Origin: Hydractinia symbiolongicarpus
Taxonomy: Eukaryota; Cnidaria; Hydrozoa; Anthoathecata; Hydractiniidae
Length of the DNA stretch: 64,000 bases
Assembly: GCF_029227915.1 (NCBI RefSeq)
Contig: NC_079880.1
Coordinates: 1,056,001 to 1,120,000, forward strand
Direction of reading: 5' to 3'
The notes under the pieces: model-generated
The model's database searches: none
The model's input: the letters and a program-made list of their open reading frames with translations, nothing else
What the model was told of the DNA's origin: nothing
Shown here: piece by piece, positions 1-10,384 of the stretch
Layout: every line of letters begins with the position of its first letter
Numbering within the stretch: the first letter of the stretch is position 1
Translations under genes and position numbers: made by a program

Positions 1-1
1 G

Positions 2-3000
2 AATGTAACAACACCTGCTAGATTTTCCGGTATACTGTCAGTTGATGATGATGATTTGGGCCCATTACACGATAACATCCGCCATAATGATATGCATTTT
101 TTACCGGTACCACCATATCTTCAAAATTTGACCATACTGGAAGTAGCATTGATTCGTCGTATCACTGTTATCATGAATATACACCTCCTGCGATATGGCA
201 TGCTTGCATCAAAAGGACATTGTATCAGTTTTCCTCAGAGAATGCAAATTGCTAAAGAATTGCCATCGTTACCATCTCAGGTTGGAATAGTGGTTATTAA
301 AAAGAAAGGAAGTCGAAATTCAGTTCAACAGTATACTGTGCAAAGGGGTAAAGTTGAAAATGCATTACGAGGGCTGTGTTTTGGATACCCAGAAGGTGGC
401 ACTGAATATCCAGATACTAATAGTGAACATCTATACAATGGCTCTGATCACATTGACAAACCTTTAAAAGGACGCTACTTTCAGTTCCTACCGAATGAGT
501 ACTATAAGGATGTTTCGATAAAATATGACCGCATTCAAAATTTACCAGAGATGCGTTCTGAATTACCTAGCTTGCCTGTTGTTGAAATGCCACATATTAT
601 ACCAGAGGAAGACAAGGGTCCTGCTGAAAATCAATTTCTGGAAAACTTACCTCAAGATGACGAAAGTATAACCCGTTCTGGTTTAGTTTGTCCACTTGAA
701 TCTAAAGATGCTGACAAAGAGTTGCGAACAATACTGCAGAAGCTCTTGGGCTCTGAAGATGCAGTTAATCAAGCTCTTGAACATGGCACAATTGCGAATG
801 CAAATTTGGAATATACACGAGAGCAGCCTATTCGAGAATTAAAAACTCCTGGTTTTTTTACTATGGCATACCCAACTGTTTTTATTAATGGAAATTGTGA
901 CTTAACGGTTCCAAGGTTGAGTAAAATTAACTTTGAAGAATACATCGAACATATATATTATTGTTCTGATAATCGTGTAGCGCGTCATCCATACTTAAAA
1001 TTTTTCTTATTGAATATGCGTTTACGAATGCAAGCACTACAGCAGGGTAGCTTTCTTGTTTCCCAACAATTAAATGATGCGCATCTCACAATTGCTGAAC
1101 TGAGAGATAATTTACAAAATGACGATGATTCAGTTCCACGAAAAATTATTAGTATTGGAAAAAACCTGGTGAATACCGATCCATACTGGAGAGACCAAAA
1201 AAAAAAAGTGGATGCTCTGTTGTTTTTCAGACGAAATGAGTTTGGCGATTTACCGGCCTATTTTGATACCAACAGTTGTGCAGAATTTCATTGGAAACCA
1301 TTACATGAATTACTTATTAAGTATCATGCCTTAATAAACAATTTAAACGAAGATACTGTGCGGCAACAAATGGAAAACGACAGCAAATTCAAGCGGGAAA
1401 TGATTCTACAAAATCTTCATATCGTCACACAGTATTTTGATGCAAGGACTATAAATTACTTTGCCACAGTCAACAAGAAAGTGTTTCAATATAATGATAG
1501 TTGGTGGCGATATGAATTCGCTAAAGGTCGAGGTGAGATACATGGTCACGCAATTATATCGTCCTCTAAACACGCTCAAAAGGTCAAAACAATCATGGAT
1601 GGATTGTCGAATGATGTACCTGACTCACAAGCATCCCAAACTGCTGCACAAGAACTTCAAAATTGGTTGCAAACCACAAATGAAGACAGTGATGACATTT
1701 TTTCACCCATATTTACTTCACTGCATCCTGCTGGGGGAAATGAAATTATAGATACCTCTGGAATTAGAACTTGGGTTCCAAACAAAAATCAATGGCCAAC
1801 ACCAGAAGGGAGTCAAGCTCCTCCAGACCATAACCCATTGGCGCAAGAACTTGCAGATGTCGCTAACCATGAAGGTGGTATAAGAGAGCAACATACTTAT
1901 CTTGTTAATAGAATAGGTCTCCATAATTGTAATTCCAGTTGTTTGCGTTATCGTCGTAAGAATAATAAGGAAAAGGATACCGCTCCAAAAAAGTACTGTC
2001 GTTTTCATTTTGGTGATCTTGATCCACAAACCAAAAAAACAAGTGGCAAAGAGATTCATCCTTTTCATGCTGTCATAACAAAAGGGGAACATCCTAGATA
2101 TGAGGGACCACGCGATCATCCTCGCCTAATGATGCATGTTAAAACACGTCTGCTTAGTTGGCTAGCAAATTGTGACAGTCAAGTCATTATCGATCAGGAT
2201 CTTCTGGCTCTTCAAAAATACATTGCTGGTTATGCTTGCAAGGGGGCAGCCTCAACTGAAGATTTGGTACATGTTTATCGGCATCTCATTGAAAACACTG
2301 CTGATGGAAGCACTGTTAAAAATTTGGCTCAACGACTACTTCAAAAAATTGCTGGTCTGGTAGATGTACCAGGTGCTGCGGCAGATTTTATTAATAGTGG
2401 TGGCCGTTTGACTAGATGTACCAGGAATTTTCGATACATTGGTATCAGTGGCTTCCGAGCATTGGATACGTCTGGTGAAGATGGAACCGTTACAAAGAAT
2501 AGCACATTGGATAAATACTTGAGCGATAAGCGTAGAGAAACTGAGCCAGAAATATCATTATGGAACTGGAGCAAGAAATGTAATTGTACCTGCAAAGTAG
2601 ATCACGTGCCAGTTTTTACAGGAATATCTACAAAACCTGTTTGGCCTGTTACTGAGGACTATGCAAAAGCTATGCTCGTTATATTTTCTGTTGGAACGTG
2701 GCATAATACTGAAGAATTGAAGGGACAACATGAGTCATTTGCTGCTGCTTTGGCTTCCTTTGTTCAAACTGAAAACTGTCCCCCTATATTAATAGATGCA
2801 TTGAAGGAGGCTAAACAATCATTCGATAAAAAGAGTGAGAGAAAACAAAGTCACACTCGTGTAATCAATAATGAAACCGATAATCAGTCTTCATGTCAAT
2901 CATCACAATATACAGATGCAAGTTCTCAAAGTTCCCAAAATTCAGTCATTGCACAAATGAACATAGGCAGAGCGATAATGAGAGATATTGCAAGGCATCA

Positions 3001-4861
3001 CGTTGCTGATATCAATGAGCCGGATGTACAACAAGTTCTTCCCAATGGAGGGCCTACATTTGATTGGAATAATTATGCAATTCAAAGTTTTGGTAGTCAA
3101 TGGCCAATTAATGCTGACACATGGTTACAATCTATATCTGAAGAAGCAGAAAGAAATGAATTGCATCTGGCTGATGATTGTACCTTACCCCAAATAAACA
3201 TCTTAAATGCTAATGAATTACAGAGAACAGTCATTGGTATAAATCTTCAGCATTTATTGCAAGTTGCAAAAGGAACTTTGCCAACAGGTACCCAGCCATT
3301 ACGTTTATTAATACAAGGAACAGCTGGTGTTGGGAAAACATTCATCATTACTGCGCTCACCAGAATCGTTCGGCGTATTTTTAAGCGAAATTCTGCTGTT
3401 ATGAACTTGGCCCCAACTGGTGCAGCATCAGTCCTCATACCTAATGGTCGCACTATACATTCAATGACTCCACCACCACACAAACTGAAAAAAGATAAGA
3501 ATTTAAATTCTGTCCAGCTTTCTGACTATCCGTTGGGTGATGTATCTCTAAGAAAGCTGAGAAAGTATACAGGTATGCATGAAAACAATGAGCTGAAATT
3601 ATTTCAACTTAATATTGATGAACGTAGCATGCAGTCGAAGCTTCTTGTGGCCTGGTGCAGCCAAAGATTATGCGAGGCTACGGGAGACTTTGATAATTAT
3701 TATGGTGGTGTACCAGCTGTCAATTTCTTTGGTGACCTTGGTCAGCTTGGACCAATTCGTGCTTTGGATCTACATCAGCCACCAAAACACGATGATTCGA
3801 CAATCAACTTTGCTGGCTATGCAATCTATCGCTCGTTTCAAGATGTTATTGTTCTTACAGAAACAATGCGTCAAGGCCCAGATCAGTTAGCTCTTTTGCA
3901 GCGACTTCTTAGAATACGTAATGGATCGATCACTCAACAAGACTGGCAAGATATAAATAGTCGTTACGAAGATGGTTTGCCACAAACCGAAAAATGTAAC
4001 TTTTCGCATGGTCGCGTCCTTACATTGATGGAAACATGGAATGAAGTTAATGAGGAAAATCACAATAAATTAGCTAGCCTCGGTGTGCCTGTTGCTGTAA
4101 TTCCATCAAGAGGCAGTGGTAAACACCACTCTTTGACTGATAAGCAACTGGGTCAAATACCGCTGAGATCTTTAATGGCAGTTGGTGCAACTGTAATACT
4201 CACTAAGAACCAAAAAGGTCTTACGGGCCTCGGTCTTAATAATGGTGCGATGGGAAAAGTAATTGCAATCCTTTATTCGCCAAATATGTCACCACCTGAA
4301 TTTCCTATAGCTGTCATTGTCGATTTCCCAAATTATAAAGGCCCAATATGGATTCCAGAACATCCAACATGGATACCAATTACTGCTGTTGAAGGTCGAT
4401 GTGAATCTAATTGTTGCAGCAGAAATGGCCTGCCATTGATGCCAGGATATGCGATAACAATTGCTAAAAGTCAGGGTATGTCGATTGGAGATGGTAAAAC
4501 TGCCACCCACATGCGTATCAAGTTACAACAATCAATTCAGATGGAAAAAAATAACCTTGGTACAGCTTACACTGCATTTTCAAGATGCGAAAAAGAAAGG
4601 AATTGGGCACTTGTCGAGCCAATTACTCAAGAACGTCTCTTGTACGTTAATACACATCCTCGTATGAAAGCCAGACAAGAGGAAGAGCAACGACTGAAAG
4701 CATTATCGAATGAAACCATCAAAAAATTTGATATCACTATAGTAAAGTATATTAACTTGCTGAAAGACCTTGACGAGTTTTGCGATGATGATATTGAAGA
4801 TGCAGTTTGTCCTTCACCATCTGCAGATTGCTCATGTATTATATGCACATCTCAATCATAA
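2..4861 (+). CDS. Helitron Rep/PIF1-type helicase, 5' partial
   Basis: Rolling-circle transposase of a Helitron; the family nicks and unwinds DNA in the nucleus to copy the element. The frame is open from base 2 with no stop, so the gene continues left of the window; the TTG at 56 is not a credible start. 1619 codons are visible before TAA at 4859. Numbered from base 2: a Cys/His cluster lies at about 641-669 (HNCNSSC, then CRFH); the HUH nuclease motif is IHGHA with His514 and His516; the paired tyrosines are in KYIAGYACK (Tyr740, Tyr744). The helicase half has Walker A GTAGVGKT (1106-1113), DERSM (Asp1206), GDLGQLGPI (from 1244), AITIAKSQGMS (from 1484) and TAYTAFSR (ending about 1528). There is no C-terminal endonuclease domain, so it is not a Helentron-type protein. 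No internal stop or frameshift is present, so the copy is young. The missing part should be the N-terminal domain. Confidence 0.93.
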   Translation, partial: NVTTPARFSGILSVDDDDLGPLHDNIRHNDMHFLPVPPYLQNLTILEVALIRRITVIMNIHLLRYGMLASKGHCISFPQRMQIAKELPSLPSQVGIVVIKKKGSRNSVQQYTVQRGKVENALRGLCFGYPEGGTEYPDTNSEHLYNGSDHIDKPLKGRYFQFLPNEYYKDVSIKYDRIQNLPEMRSELPSLPVVEMPHIIPEEDKGPAENQFLENLPQDDESITRSGLVCPLESKDADKELRTILQKLLGSEDAVNQALEHGTIANANLEYTREQPIRELKTPGFFTMAYPTVFINGNCDLTVPRLSKINFEEYIEHIYYCSDNRVARHPYLKFFLLNMRLRMQALQQGSFLVSQQLNDAHLTIAELRDNLQNDDDSVPRKIISIGKNLVNTDPYWRDQKKKVDALLFFRRNEFGDLPAYFDTNSCAEFHWKPLHELLIKYHALINNLNEDTVRQQMENDSKFKREMILQNLHIVTQYFDARTINYFATVNKKVFQYNDSWWRYEFAKGRGEIHGHAIISSSKHAQKVKTIMDGLSNDVPDSQASQTAAQELQNWLQTTNEDSDDIFSPIFTSLHPAGGNEIIDTSGIRTWVPNKNQWPTPEGSQAPPDHNPLAQELADVANHEGGIREQHTYLVNRIGLHNCNSSCLRYRRKNNKEKDTAPKKYCRFHFGDLDPQTKKTSGKEIHPFHAVITKGEHPRYEGPRDHPRLMMHVKTRLLSWLANCDSQVIIDQDLLALQKYIAGYACKGAASTEDLVHVYRHLIENTADGSTVKNLAQRLLQKIAGLVDVPGAAADFINSGGRLTRCTRNFRYIGISGFRALDTSGEDGTVTKNSTLDKYLSDKRRETEPEISLWNWSKKCNCTCKVDHVPVFTGISTKPVWPVTEDYAKAMLVIFSVGTWHNTEELKGQHESFAAALASFVQTENCPPILIDALKEAKQSFDKKSERKQSHTRVINNETDNQSSCQSSQYTDASSQSSQNSVIAQMNIGRAIMRDIARHHVADINEPDVQQVLPNGGPTFDWNNYAIQSFGSQWPINADTWLQSISEEAERNELHLADDCTLPQINILNANELQRTVIGINLQHLLQVAKGTLPTGTQPLRLLIQGTAGVGKTFIITALTRIVRRIFKRNSAVMNLAPTGAASVLIPNGRTIHSMTPPPHKLKKDKNLNSVQLSDYPLGDVSLRKLRKYTGMHENNELKLFQLNIDERSMQSKLLVAWCSQRLCEATGDFDNYYGGVPAVNFFGDLGQLGPIRALDLHQPPKHDDSTINFAGYAIYRSFQDVIVLTETMRQGPDQLALLQRLLRIRNGSITQQDWQDINSRYEDGLPQTEKCNFSHGRVLTLMETWNEVNEENHNKLASLGVPVAVIPSRGSGKHHSLTDKQLGQIPLRSLMAVGATVILTKNQKGLTGLGLNNGAMGKVIAILYSPNMSPPEFPIAVIVDFPNYKGPIWIPEHPTWIPITAVEGRCESNCCSRNGLPLMPGYAITIAKSQGMSIGDGKTATHMRIKLQQSIQMEKNNLGTAYTAFSRCEKERNWALVEPITQERLLYVNTHPRMKARQEEEQRLKALSNETIKKFDITIVKYINLLKDLDEFCDDDIEDAVCPSPSADCSCIICTSQS

Positions 4862-4990
4862 TGATAATCACAACTGAAATTAACCTATGTTGCAGATAAT
4901 ATACATTAAAAAACATTGTATATGTTCATATATTTGTTGTGAAATCAATATGCGAAGTAAAATTTTGATTTAGAAAATAAACAAAATAAA

Positions 4991-5525
4991 AACCGTCTGA
5001 CCGTGAATTCGTAATTATTGGATGTAATAAGCCGAAGTCAAATACTTGATTTAATATCAATGTATAGTAAGCTGTATCCAAGAATCATGGTAAACATTTT
5101 TAATTCAACAGACAGAATAGTTGTTTCTCAAAACAACCGTCTGCCCATGAATTCGTAATTATTGGATGTAATAAGCCGAAGTCAAATACTTGATTATAAT
5201 ATCAATGTATAGTAAGCTGTATCCAAGAATCATGGTAAACATTTTTAGTTCGACAGACAGAATAGTTGTTTCTCAAAACAACCGTCTGCCCATGAATTCG
5301 TAATTATTGGTTGTAATAAGCCGAAGTCAAACACTTGATCTAATATCAATGTGTAGTAAGCTGTATCCAAGAATCATGGTAAACATTTTTAGTTCAACAG
5401 ACAGAATAGTTGTTTCTCAAAACAACCGTCTGCCCATGAATTCGTAATTATTGGATGTAATAAGCCGAAGTCAGATACTTGATTTAATATCAATGTATAG
5501 TAAGCTGTATCCAAGAATCATGGTT
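4991..5525. repeat. 144-145 bp minisatellite, about 3.7 copies
   Basis: Units start at 4991, 5135, 5280 and 5424 with AACCGTCTG(A/C)CC; the last stops at AAGAATCATGGT near 5525. Units differ by only a few bases. The array begins 130 bp after the Helitron stop codon and is probably part of the element's 3' non-coding end, where short tandem repeats are common. No Helitron terminal hairpin with CTRR could be identified, so the right end of the element is not defined. Confidence 0.9.
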
Positions 5526-6596
5526 AAAATAAAGTAAAAATACTCTGCCTAACATCAGGCATCACGATGTGTGATTATTATCAACAAACTCAATTTAAAG
5601 GCAAATTAATCCTCGTTTTTTGTAAGAAGCCTAAGCATTTGTGTGCACTCAAAGTTTATTAAAGTTTTGATAATCAAATTTAAATTGTCCTTATTTAACA
5701 CTGAAAAATCTTTTATTTACAAGGCTTTTTGTCTAAAATGCATGCTCATTAACACATACCAAGTCTTAAGTTACTGAAGGCCCTAATATAATCAAGTTTG
5801 TAACCTGACTTTTGGGTTGATTTACCTTCTTGTCTTTTTTCCTTCTAAGAATGTAAAACAAAAGGTTTTTAACATTAAGCTAAGTCAATTTAAAAGTGGG
5901 TCACTTCTTGGTTTCCTCCCCTTTTTTTGTAAAATTTTATGTGTTAATAAAAGCATACAGTGTATGACATTCTAAAAATTTAGTTACATATATTGCGTAT
6001 GTATATATACTTAAAATTATGCCAGGGGTTCATATAACTTAATTTATGGAAACGTTACTGAGAGAAAGCGTTTAAGCCAAAAAAGAAATGTTTTTTTGCA
6101 TAAAATGAAATTTAACATTGTGATTGACTTTACTAAGTTTCAAGTTTTACTAAGTTAACACAAAAATTAGATTTGAACTTTTTGTGTTTATTTTGCAAAA
6201 GTTTTTACAAATTAAGTATGATCCATCATTGAGTATGGTAACTATTGAAACCAATGTCAGTAAATCCTGAAATGTAAAATCTGACACTTTAATGTTCCTC
6301 AAAATGAGTATATTATGAAAAGATTTTATTATATGATAATTTTTAACTGGCCATGATGATACTTAAGATATCACACAGTCTTGATTTTAAACCACGAAGG
6401 AAAAAAATTAAAAATTATGTGAGGACATTAAAGAGATATATCGGTGAGGATAGGTCCGGTTGTAAGGGGATGGAGGAGACCGGCAATTAATACCTTATAA
6501 AAAGGAATTGAATTTGCACTAAATATGTGAAAGTTAATGTATTTTGTAATTTGAATGATACTGTACAGTTTCAGTTCCTTTGTTGCTCTCTTTTGT
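5526..6596. other. AT-rich intergenic DNA, nothing recognised
   Basis: About 1.1 kb of AT-rich sequence with homopolymer runs. No open frame of note, no clear repeat and no convincing splice-site pair. A short GC-richer patch at 6430-6490 contains a 20-30 codon open stretch ending in TAA that matches nothing I recognise. Confidence 0.6.
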
Positions 6597-7432
6597 CTTT
6601 TTCCTGTTTTCAGGTACTATAATAAACTTTCAAGGAATTTGTAGAAGACGTTAGCAAGTTTTTTCAAATTCTACTGGAAGATATAACATGGCAGTTATTT
6701 TAAATGAAAAACAATCAGATAAGTACCTCTTATTAATTAATTTTATATTTAAATGTGTACTATAAATAAAGGCGAGACCATTTTCATTGTGTAATGTAAT
6801 TTTTAAGTTATTTTAACAATTTTGAAACCACACCCTTTTTAAATTTCCTTCTGTATAAAATTTGACATGATTATGTCATTGTACCACCAGTAAAATCTTT
6901 GCTAATTTTTCACATCAGTATTTTTCATGACTACTCTGTCACAGTTAGTTTGGACAGCCAAATGATCATGTCATTTGATTTTTTGACTGCTTAATTCATA
7001 ATGCAGTTACTTTAGTACGAAAATTAACATTCTAGTTGTAAATCATTTAGGAAATTTCTTTACATTAACAATGGCAATTGATCACATATGAGAAAAAAGT
7101 AGAGGATGAGACATACTAGAGGATTTATTTGGTAAGCATATACTTTACAAGCTTTTTTCTGAAATCGTAGCATTAAGGGTGGGGAGTGGTAGAGCCTTAG
7201 TTCTAGCATGTGTTTGGAAATTTGATTGTTCTAACTTTATTTTTAAGAGTTACACAATTTTCTAATCATCATAATCCTCAAATAATTCCCTTTGTTTATA
7301 TCAGTTATTAGTATAGTATCTTACTGTTATAGGACCCCTCATAGTTGCTAGTGACAACAAGGTTGCAAAGTGAGAAAAATGATTAGAAGTTTACCAGTAT
7401 TGCAGTTAATAGACACATTGAACTTGTTTGTT

Positions 7433-7720
7433 AGGTCTACTTTTATACGGTAGCAGTAACGTCACGTAGAATTCAAATCAAGATTTTAAATTACCTGTGA
7501 AGCTACTTACGTTAAACGTCTTCTGGATACGTATGGCCGTATATAGTAGGCGAGATATGTTGCTACATTTACTTGTTATATAAAACCATTTGGCACTGAA
7601 TATTTCCTTTGATATTGTTTTGTTCCATAGCATAGATTATTTGTGAGTTTAGTCAGTAAATTTTAGCTACCACAAGGGAATTAATTTAGCAAGCTTTTGT
7701 CCATTTGGCGAAAATTCATT
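7433..7720 (+). promoter_or_regulatory. Highly conserved promoter segment, gene A
   Basis: About 290 bp that differ from copy B at only about seven positions, far fewer than in surrounding non-coding DNA. It contains ACGTCAC (7459-7465, a cAMP-response-element-like half site) and a TATA box TATATAAAA (7577-7585). A GTGAGT donor-like site at 7643 could end a non-coding first exon joined to the acceptor TTTTTTAG at about 8606, just before the start codon. Core promoter by position and conservation; the transcription start is inferred to lie 25-35 bp after the TATA box. Confidence 0.6.
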
Positions 7721-8018
7721 TTTTTCTTGGTATTTTTGGGAAAAATTAATAATAAATATATATATTAGTATACATATAGAAAATTGTTCTGAAGTATTTC
7801 ATTATATCGTCTGCACCAGACAGTTAGGGACCGTTCACATATTACGTAATAAATTTTTTATAAATATCCAAATAAATATCCAAATAAATATGTACAAAAT
7901 TGACTACTGTATTTTTTTGTCACTATGTAGCACCTTGTAGATTTTTTGACCATTCTTTAATTTTATTATTAAACATTCATAAATAATAAGATTCTTTCTA
8001 AGCATCCGAAAATATATA

Positions 8019-8547
8019 CAGTACACTCCCGATAACTCGAACGCCCAATAACTCGAACTTCCAGTAACTTGAACTGTTTTTGAATTCCCGTTGAACCTTC
8101 ACTAATACTTTCTCACAAAAATCACTCGATAACTCGAACCCCCGATAACTCGAACATTTGTTAAGTCGAACCTGGACAGAAATTCCCCCGATAACTCGAA
8201 CTTCAGAGGAAAAATGAAAACAATCTCGGTAAAAAGTGACTACTTTTCTTTCAATAATATAAATTGTTCTTCCAAAGTTGACAAAAACTTTTTTCTCCTG
8301 TATTTTAATTGACAGAGAGAGACGTTACCGCTACAGTGAAACAGAGTCACATTAGAACTTTTTTCAGTGATGTATAACTATGACTGTATTCTTGTTAGAA
8401 TAGAAAAGAAAAAAAAATTTTAATAACTCGAACTATTTTCACTTATCGGCCAAAGTTCGAGTTATCGAATGCCCCGGTAAGTCGAACATTCGATAACTCG
8501 AACTATTTTTTTGGTCCCTTGAGGTTCGAGTTATCGGGAGTGTACTG
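8019..8547. mobile_element. Non-autonomous pogo/Tigger/jerky-like DNA transposon
   Basis: 529 bp with perfect 24 bp terminal inverted repeats beginning CAGTACACTCCCGATAACTC, flanked by TA target duplications (8017-8018 and 8548-8549). Both ends carry many subterminal copies of an AACTCGAAC motif. The CAGT terminus and TA duplication point to the pogo/Tigger/jerky branch of Tc1-mariner elements. It has no coding capacity. Copy B has an uninterrupted site at about 12263, so the insertion came after the segmental duplication. It sits in the inferred 5' UTR intron of gene A. Confidence 0.9.
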
Positions 8548-8623
8548 TACTGATAATCTAGAAATAATTTGTGATGTTTTACAACTGATTTATTTGTGTT
8601 TTTTAGCAAATATAGAGAAAAAA

Positions 8624-9205
8624 ATGGCGGCACAAATTAACTTAGAACTTGGTAAGTATATTATTGATTTTGTTACTATTAGTGGTATTAATAAATAAAA
8701 AAATTATACCTGTTATTATATATTATACCGTTTTTTATAGTTTCACTTTATGCTAAATTCGTGGAGCACAGGATACAACATCCTGGCTCCATGAATTATC
8801 GGTCGTTTGGCCGATGGCTAAAGCAGGGTGGGGTCGAGTGGACCAATGAAGAAGACCCCACCGAAACAGCTCCCAACATGGAATTGAGTAAGAAATCACT
8901 TTTCATGTATTCAAAATTTTGTTAGGATCTAAAACTTTGGTATACCTTAGGTATTATCTATGTTACTTATTGTATTAACCTTTACATTATTTTTTCTTTA
9001 AGTGCAAGTATGGACAAAATTTTTACAGTACAGACTTAGACATAGCGGGTCAATGGACCTAGAAGTGTTTGGACGTTGGGTGCATAATGGCGGGGTTGAG
9101 TTTTGTGGTGGGCGACGGGATCGTGGTAGAAGTAGCAGTCGTGGTTGGAGACGCGGTCGTGGTGGGAGACGCGGTCGTGGTGGGCCGTATAAGCCACAAT
9201 ATTAA
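8624..9205 (+). CDS. Small two-repeat protein with RGG tail, gene A (3 exons)
   Basis: Exons 8624-8651, 8741-8887 and 9003-9205; introns 89 and 115 bp, both GT-AG (GTAAGT and GTAAGA donors; TTTTATAG and TCTTTAAG acceptors), both in phase 1. The product is 125 aa. Exon 2 encodes repeat 1 (KF, R, H-x-GSM, FGRW, GGVEW) followed by an acidic linker; exon 3 encodes repeat 2 (KF, R, H-x-GSM, FGRW, GGVEF) followed by an Arg/Gly-rich tail with several GRGG units and a PYKPQY end. RGG tails usually bind RNA or mediate protein contacts and are arginine-methylated; a role here is inference. No signal peptide or membrane segment. The start is the first ATG after an acceptor-like TTTTTTAG, in a good context (AAAATGG). 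Differences from copy B fall mostly at synonymous sites, which argues for a real protein. I do not recognise the family. Confidence 0.82.
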
Positions 9206-9220
9206 AATGTATTTTTATTA

Positions 9221-9468
9221 CTAACCCTTTGTAAAACGAGGTGCACTTTTTTTTAATAAAATATCCTAAATTTAAAATGGGCCTAAATATTGCCAAAATT
9301 CAAACAATTGCTAAACTATTTTTCAGGCTGAATTTAAAATAAATACTTTGAAAAAAACAACATTTTTTCCATTGAAAAAAATAAATACTTTGAAAAAAAC
9401 AACATTTTTTCCATTGAAATTAACTAGATAAACAAATATTTTGTCTACCTTGTTTTACGAAGGGTTAG
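9221..9468. mobile_element. Short inverted-repeat element in gene A 3' region
   Basis: The left end CTAACCCTTTGTAAAACGAG and the reverse complement of the right end match at 20 of 22 positions. The related structure in copy B shows it predates the duplication. It probably supplies part of the 3' UTR, including an AATAAA near 9256. No clear target duplication was found, so the superfamily is open. Confidence 0.55.
9339..9420. repeat. 42 bp direct duplication
   Basis: AAATACTTTGAAAAAAACAA and the bases after it occur twice, at 9341 and 9383. Copy B has a single version near 13052, so this is a local duplication specific to copy A. Confidence 0.85.
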
Positions 9469-9616
9469 ATGTTATTAAATTTGTTAATTATCTTAACTCT
9501 ATATTGAAGAATTTTTTTATTCCCTTGATAGATTCAAAATTTTAATGTCAACTGATGGACACCATCATAAATTAAGCTATTCCAAAACGAATATCAAATG
9601 AGATATATTTTTATCC

Positions 9617-10376
9617 ACCTTGTTGCGACGGGTAAACGTAAAGGACGGGCGATCCCGTGGATTTTTACACGGGCAGGCGTCGTCTGTCTGTTCGTGCCTC
9701 TGTTTGTCTTTTTGTTACGGAAATGTGATATATAAAGGATGGGCGACCCCTTGTTTTTTCAAAGGGCTACCAACTAGTCTCTATAATAATAGCCGTCGTC
9801 TGGCTGTGTGTTCAAAAGGGTTACCGCGTCCTGTTACGGAAACACGAAATGTGATATATAAAGGACGGGCGACCCCGTGGATTTCTCCACGGGTTAACGA
9901 CTAGTCTCTTTAATAATAGCCGTATTTTGTCGGTCTGTCCGCGAGGAATACGTCGTGTTACGGAAACACGAAATGAGTTACATAAAGGACGGACGACTCC
10001 GTGGAATCTTCCACGAGTAACCGACTATCTCTTTAATAATAGCCGTCGTCTGTCTGTGTGTCCGCGAAAGCCGCGTCCTGTTACGGAAACACGAAATGCG
10101 ATATATAAAGGACGGGCGACCCCGTGGATTTTTCCACGGGTTAACGACTAGTCTCTATTATAATAGCCGTATTTTGTCTGTGTGTTCAAAAGGGTGACCG
10201 CGTCCCGTAACGGAAACACGAAATGTGATATATAAAGGACGGGCGACCCCGTGGATTTTTCCACGGGCTAACGACTAGTCTCTTTTTAATAATAGCAGTA
10301 TTCTGTCTGTCTCTACGCAAGATGGTAACCACAGTAGCATGACATGAAATGCAGTATATAGCTAAAGGACGGGTAA
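9617..10376 (+). repeat. ~124 bp hairpin repeat block, 6-7 copies
   Basis: The AAAGGA core recurs at 9640, 9734, 9860, 9984, 10107, 10234 and 10364 (spacing mostly 123-130 bp). A unit carries ACGGAAACACGAAATG, a TATA-like GATATATAAAGG, a hairpin CCCGTGGA-TTTT-TCCACGGG, then TAGTCTCTTTAATAATAGCCG and a CTGTCTGTCCGCG segment. Decayed copies lie at 13685-13967, 14302-14390 and 30127-30196, all in this orientation, so it is a dispersed family. Open frames across it are incidental. Confidence 0.9.
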
Positions 10377-10384
10377 ACTAATTG

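Noticed and set aside
56-58. TTG at 56 as the start of the Helitron protein
   Set aside because: The frame stays open to base 2 and the encoded residues continue the family-like N-terminal region; TTG starts are not expected in an animal gene. Treated as 5' partial.
6420-6492. Possible retroelement C-terminus (short open stretch ending GMEETGN)
   Set aside because: Only about 40 codons between stops and no recognisable motif.
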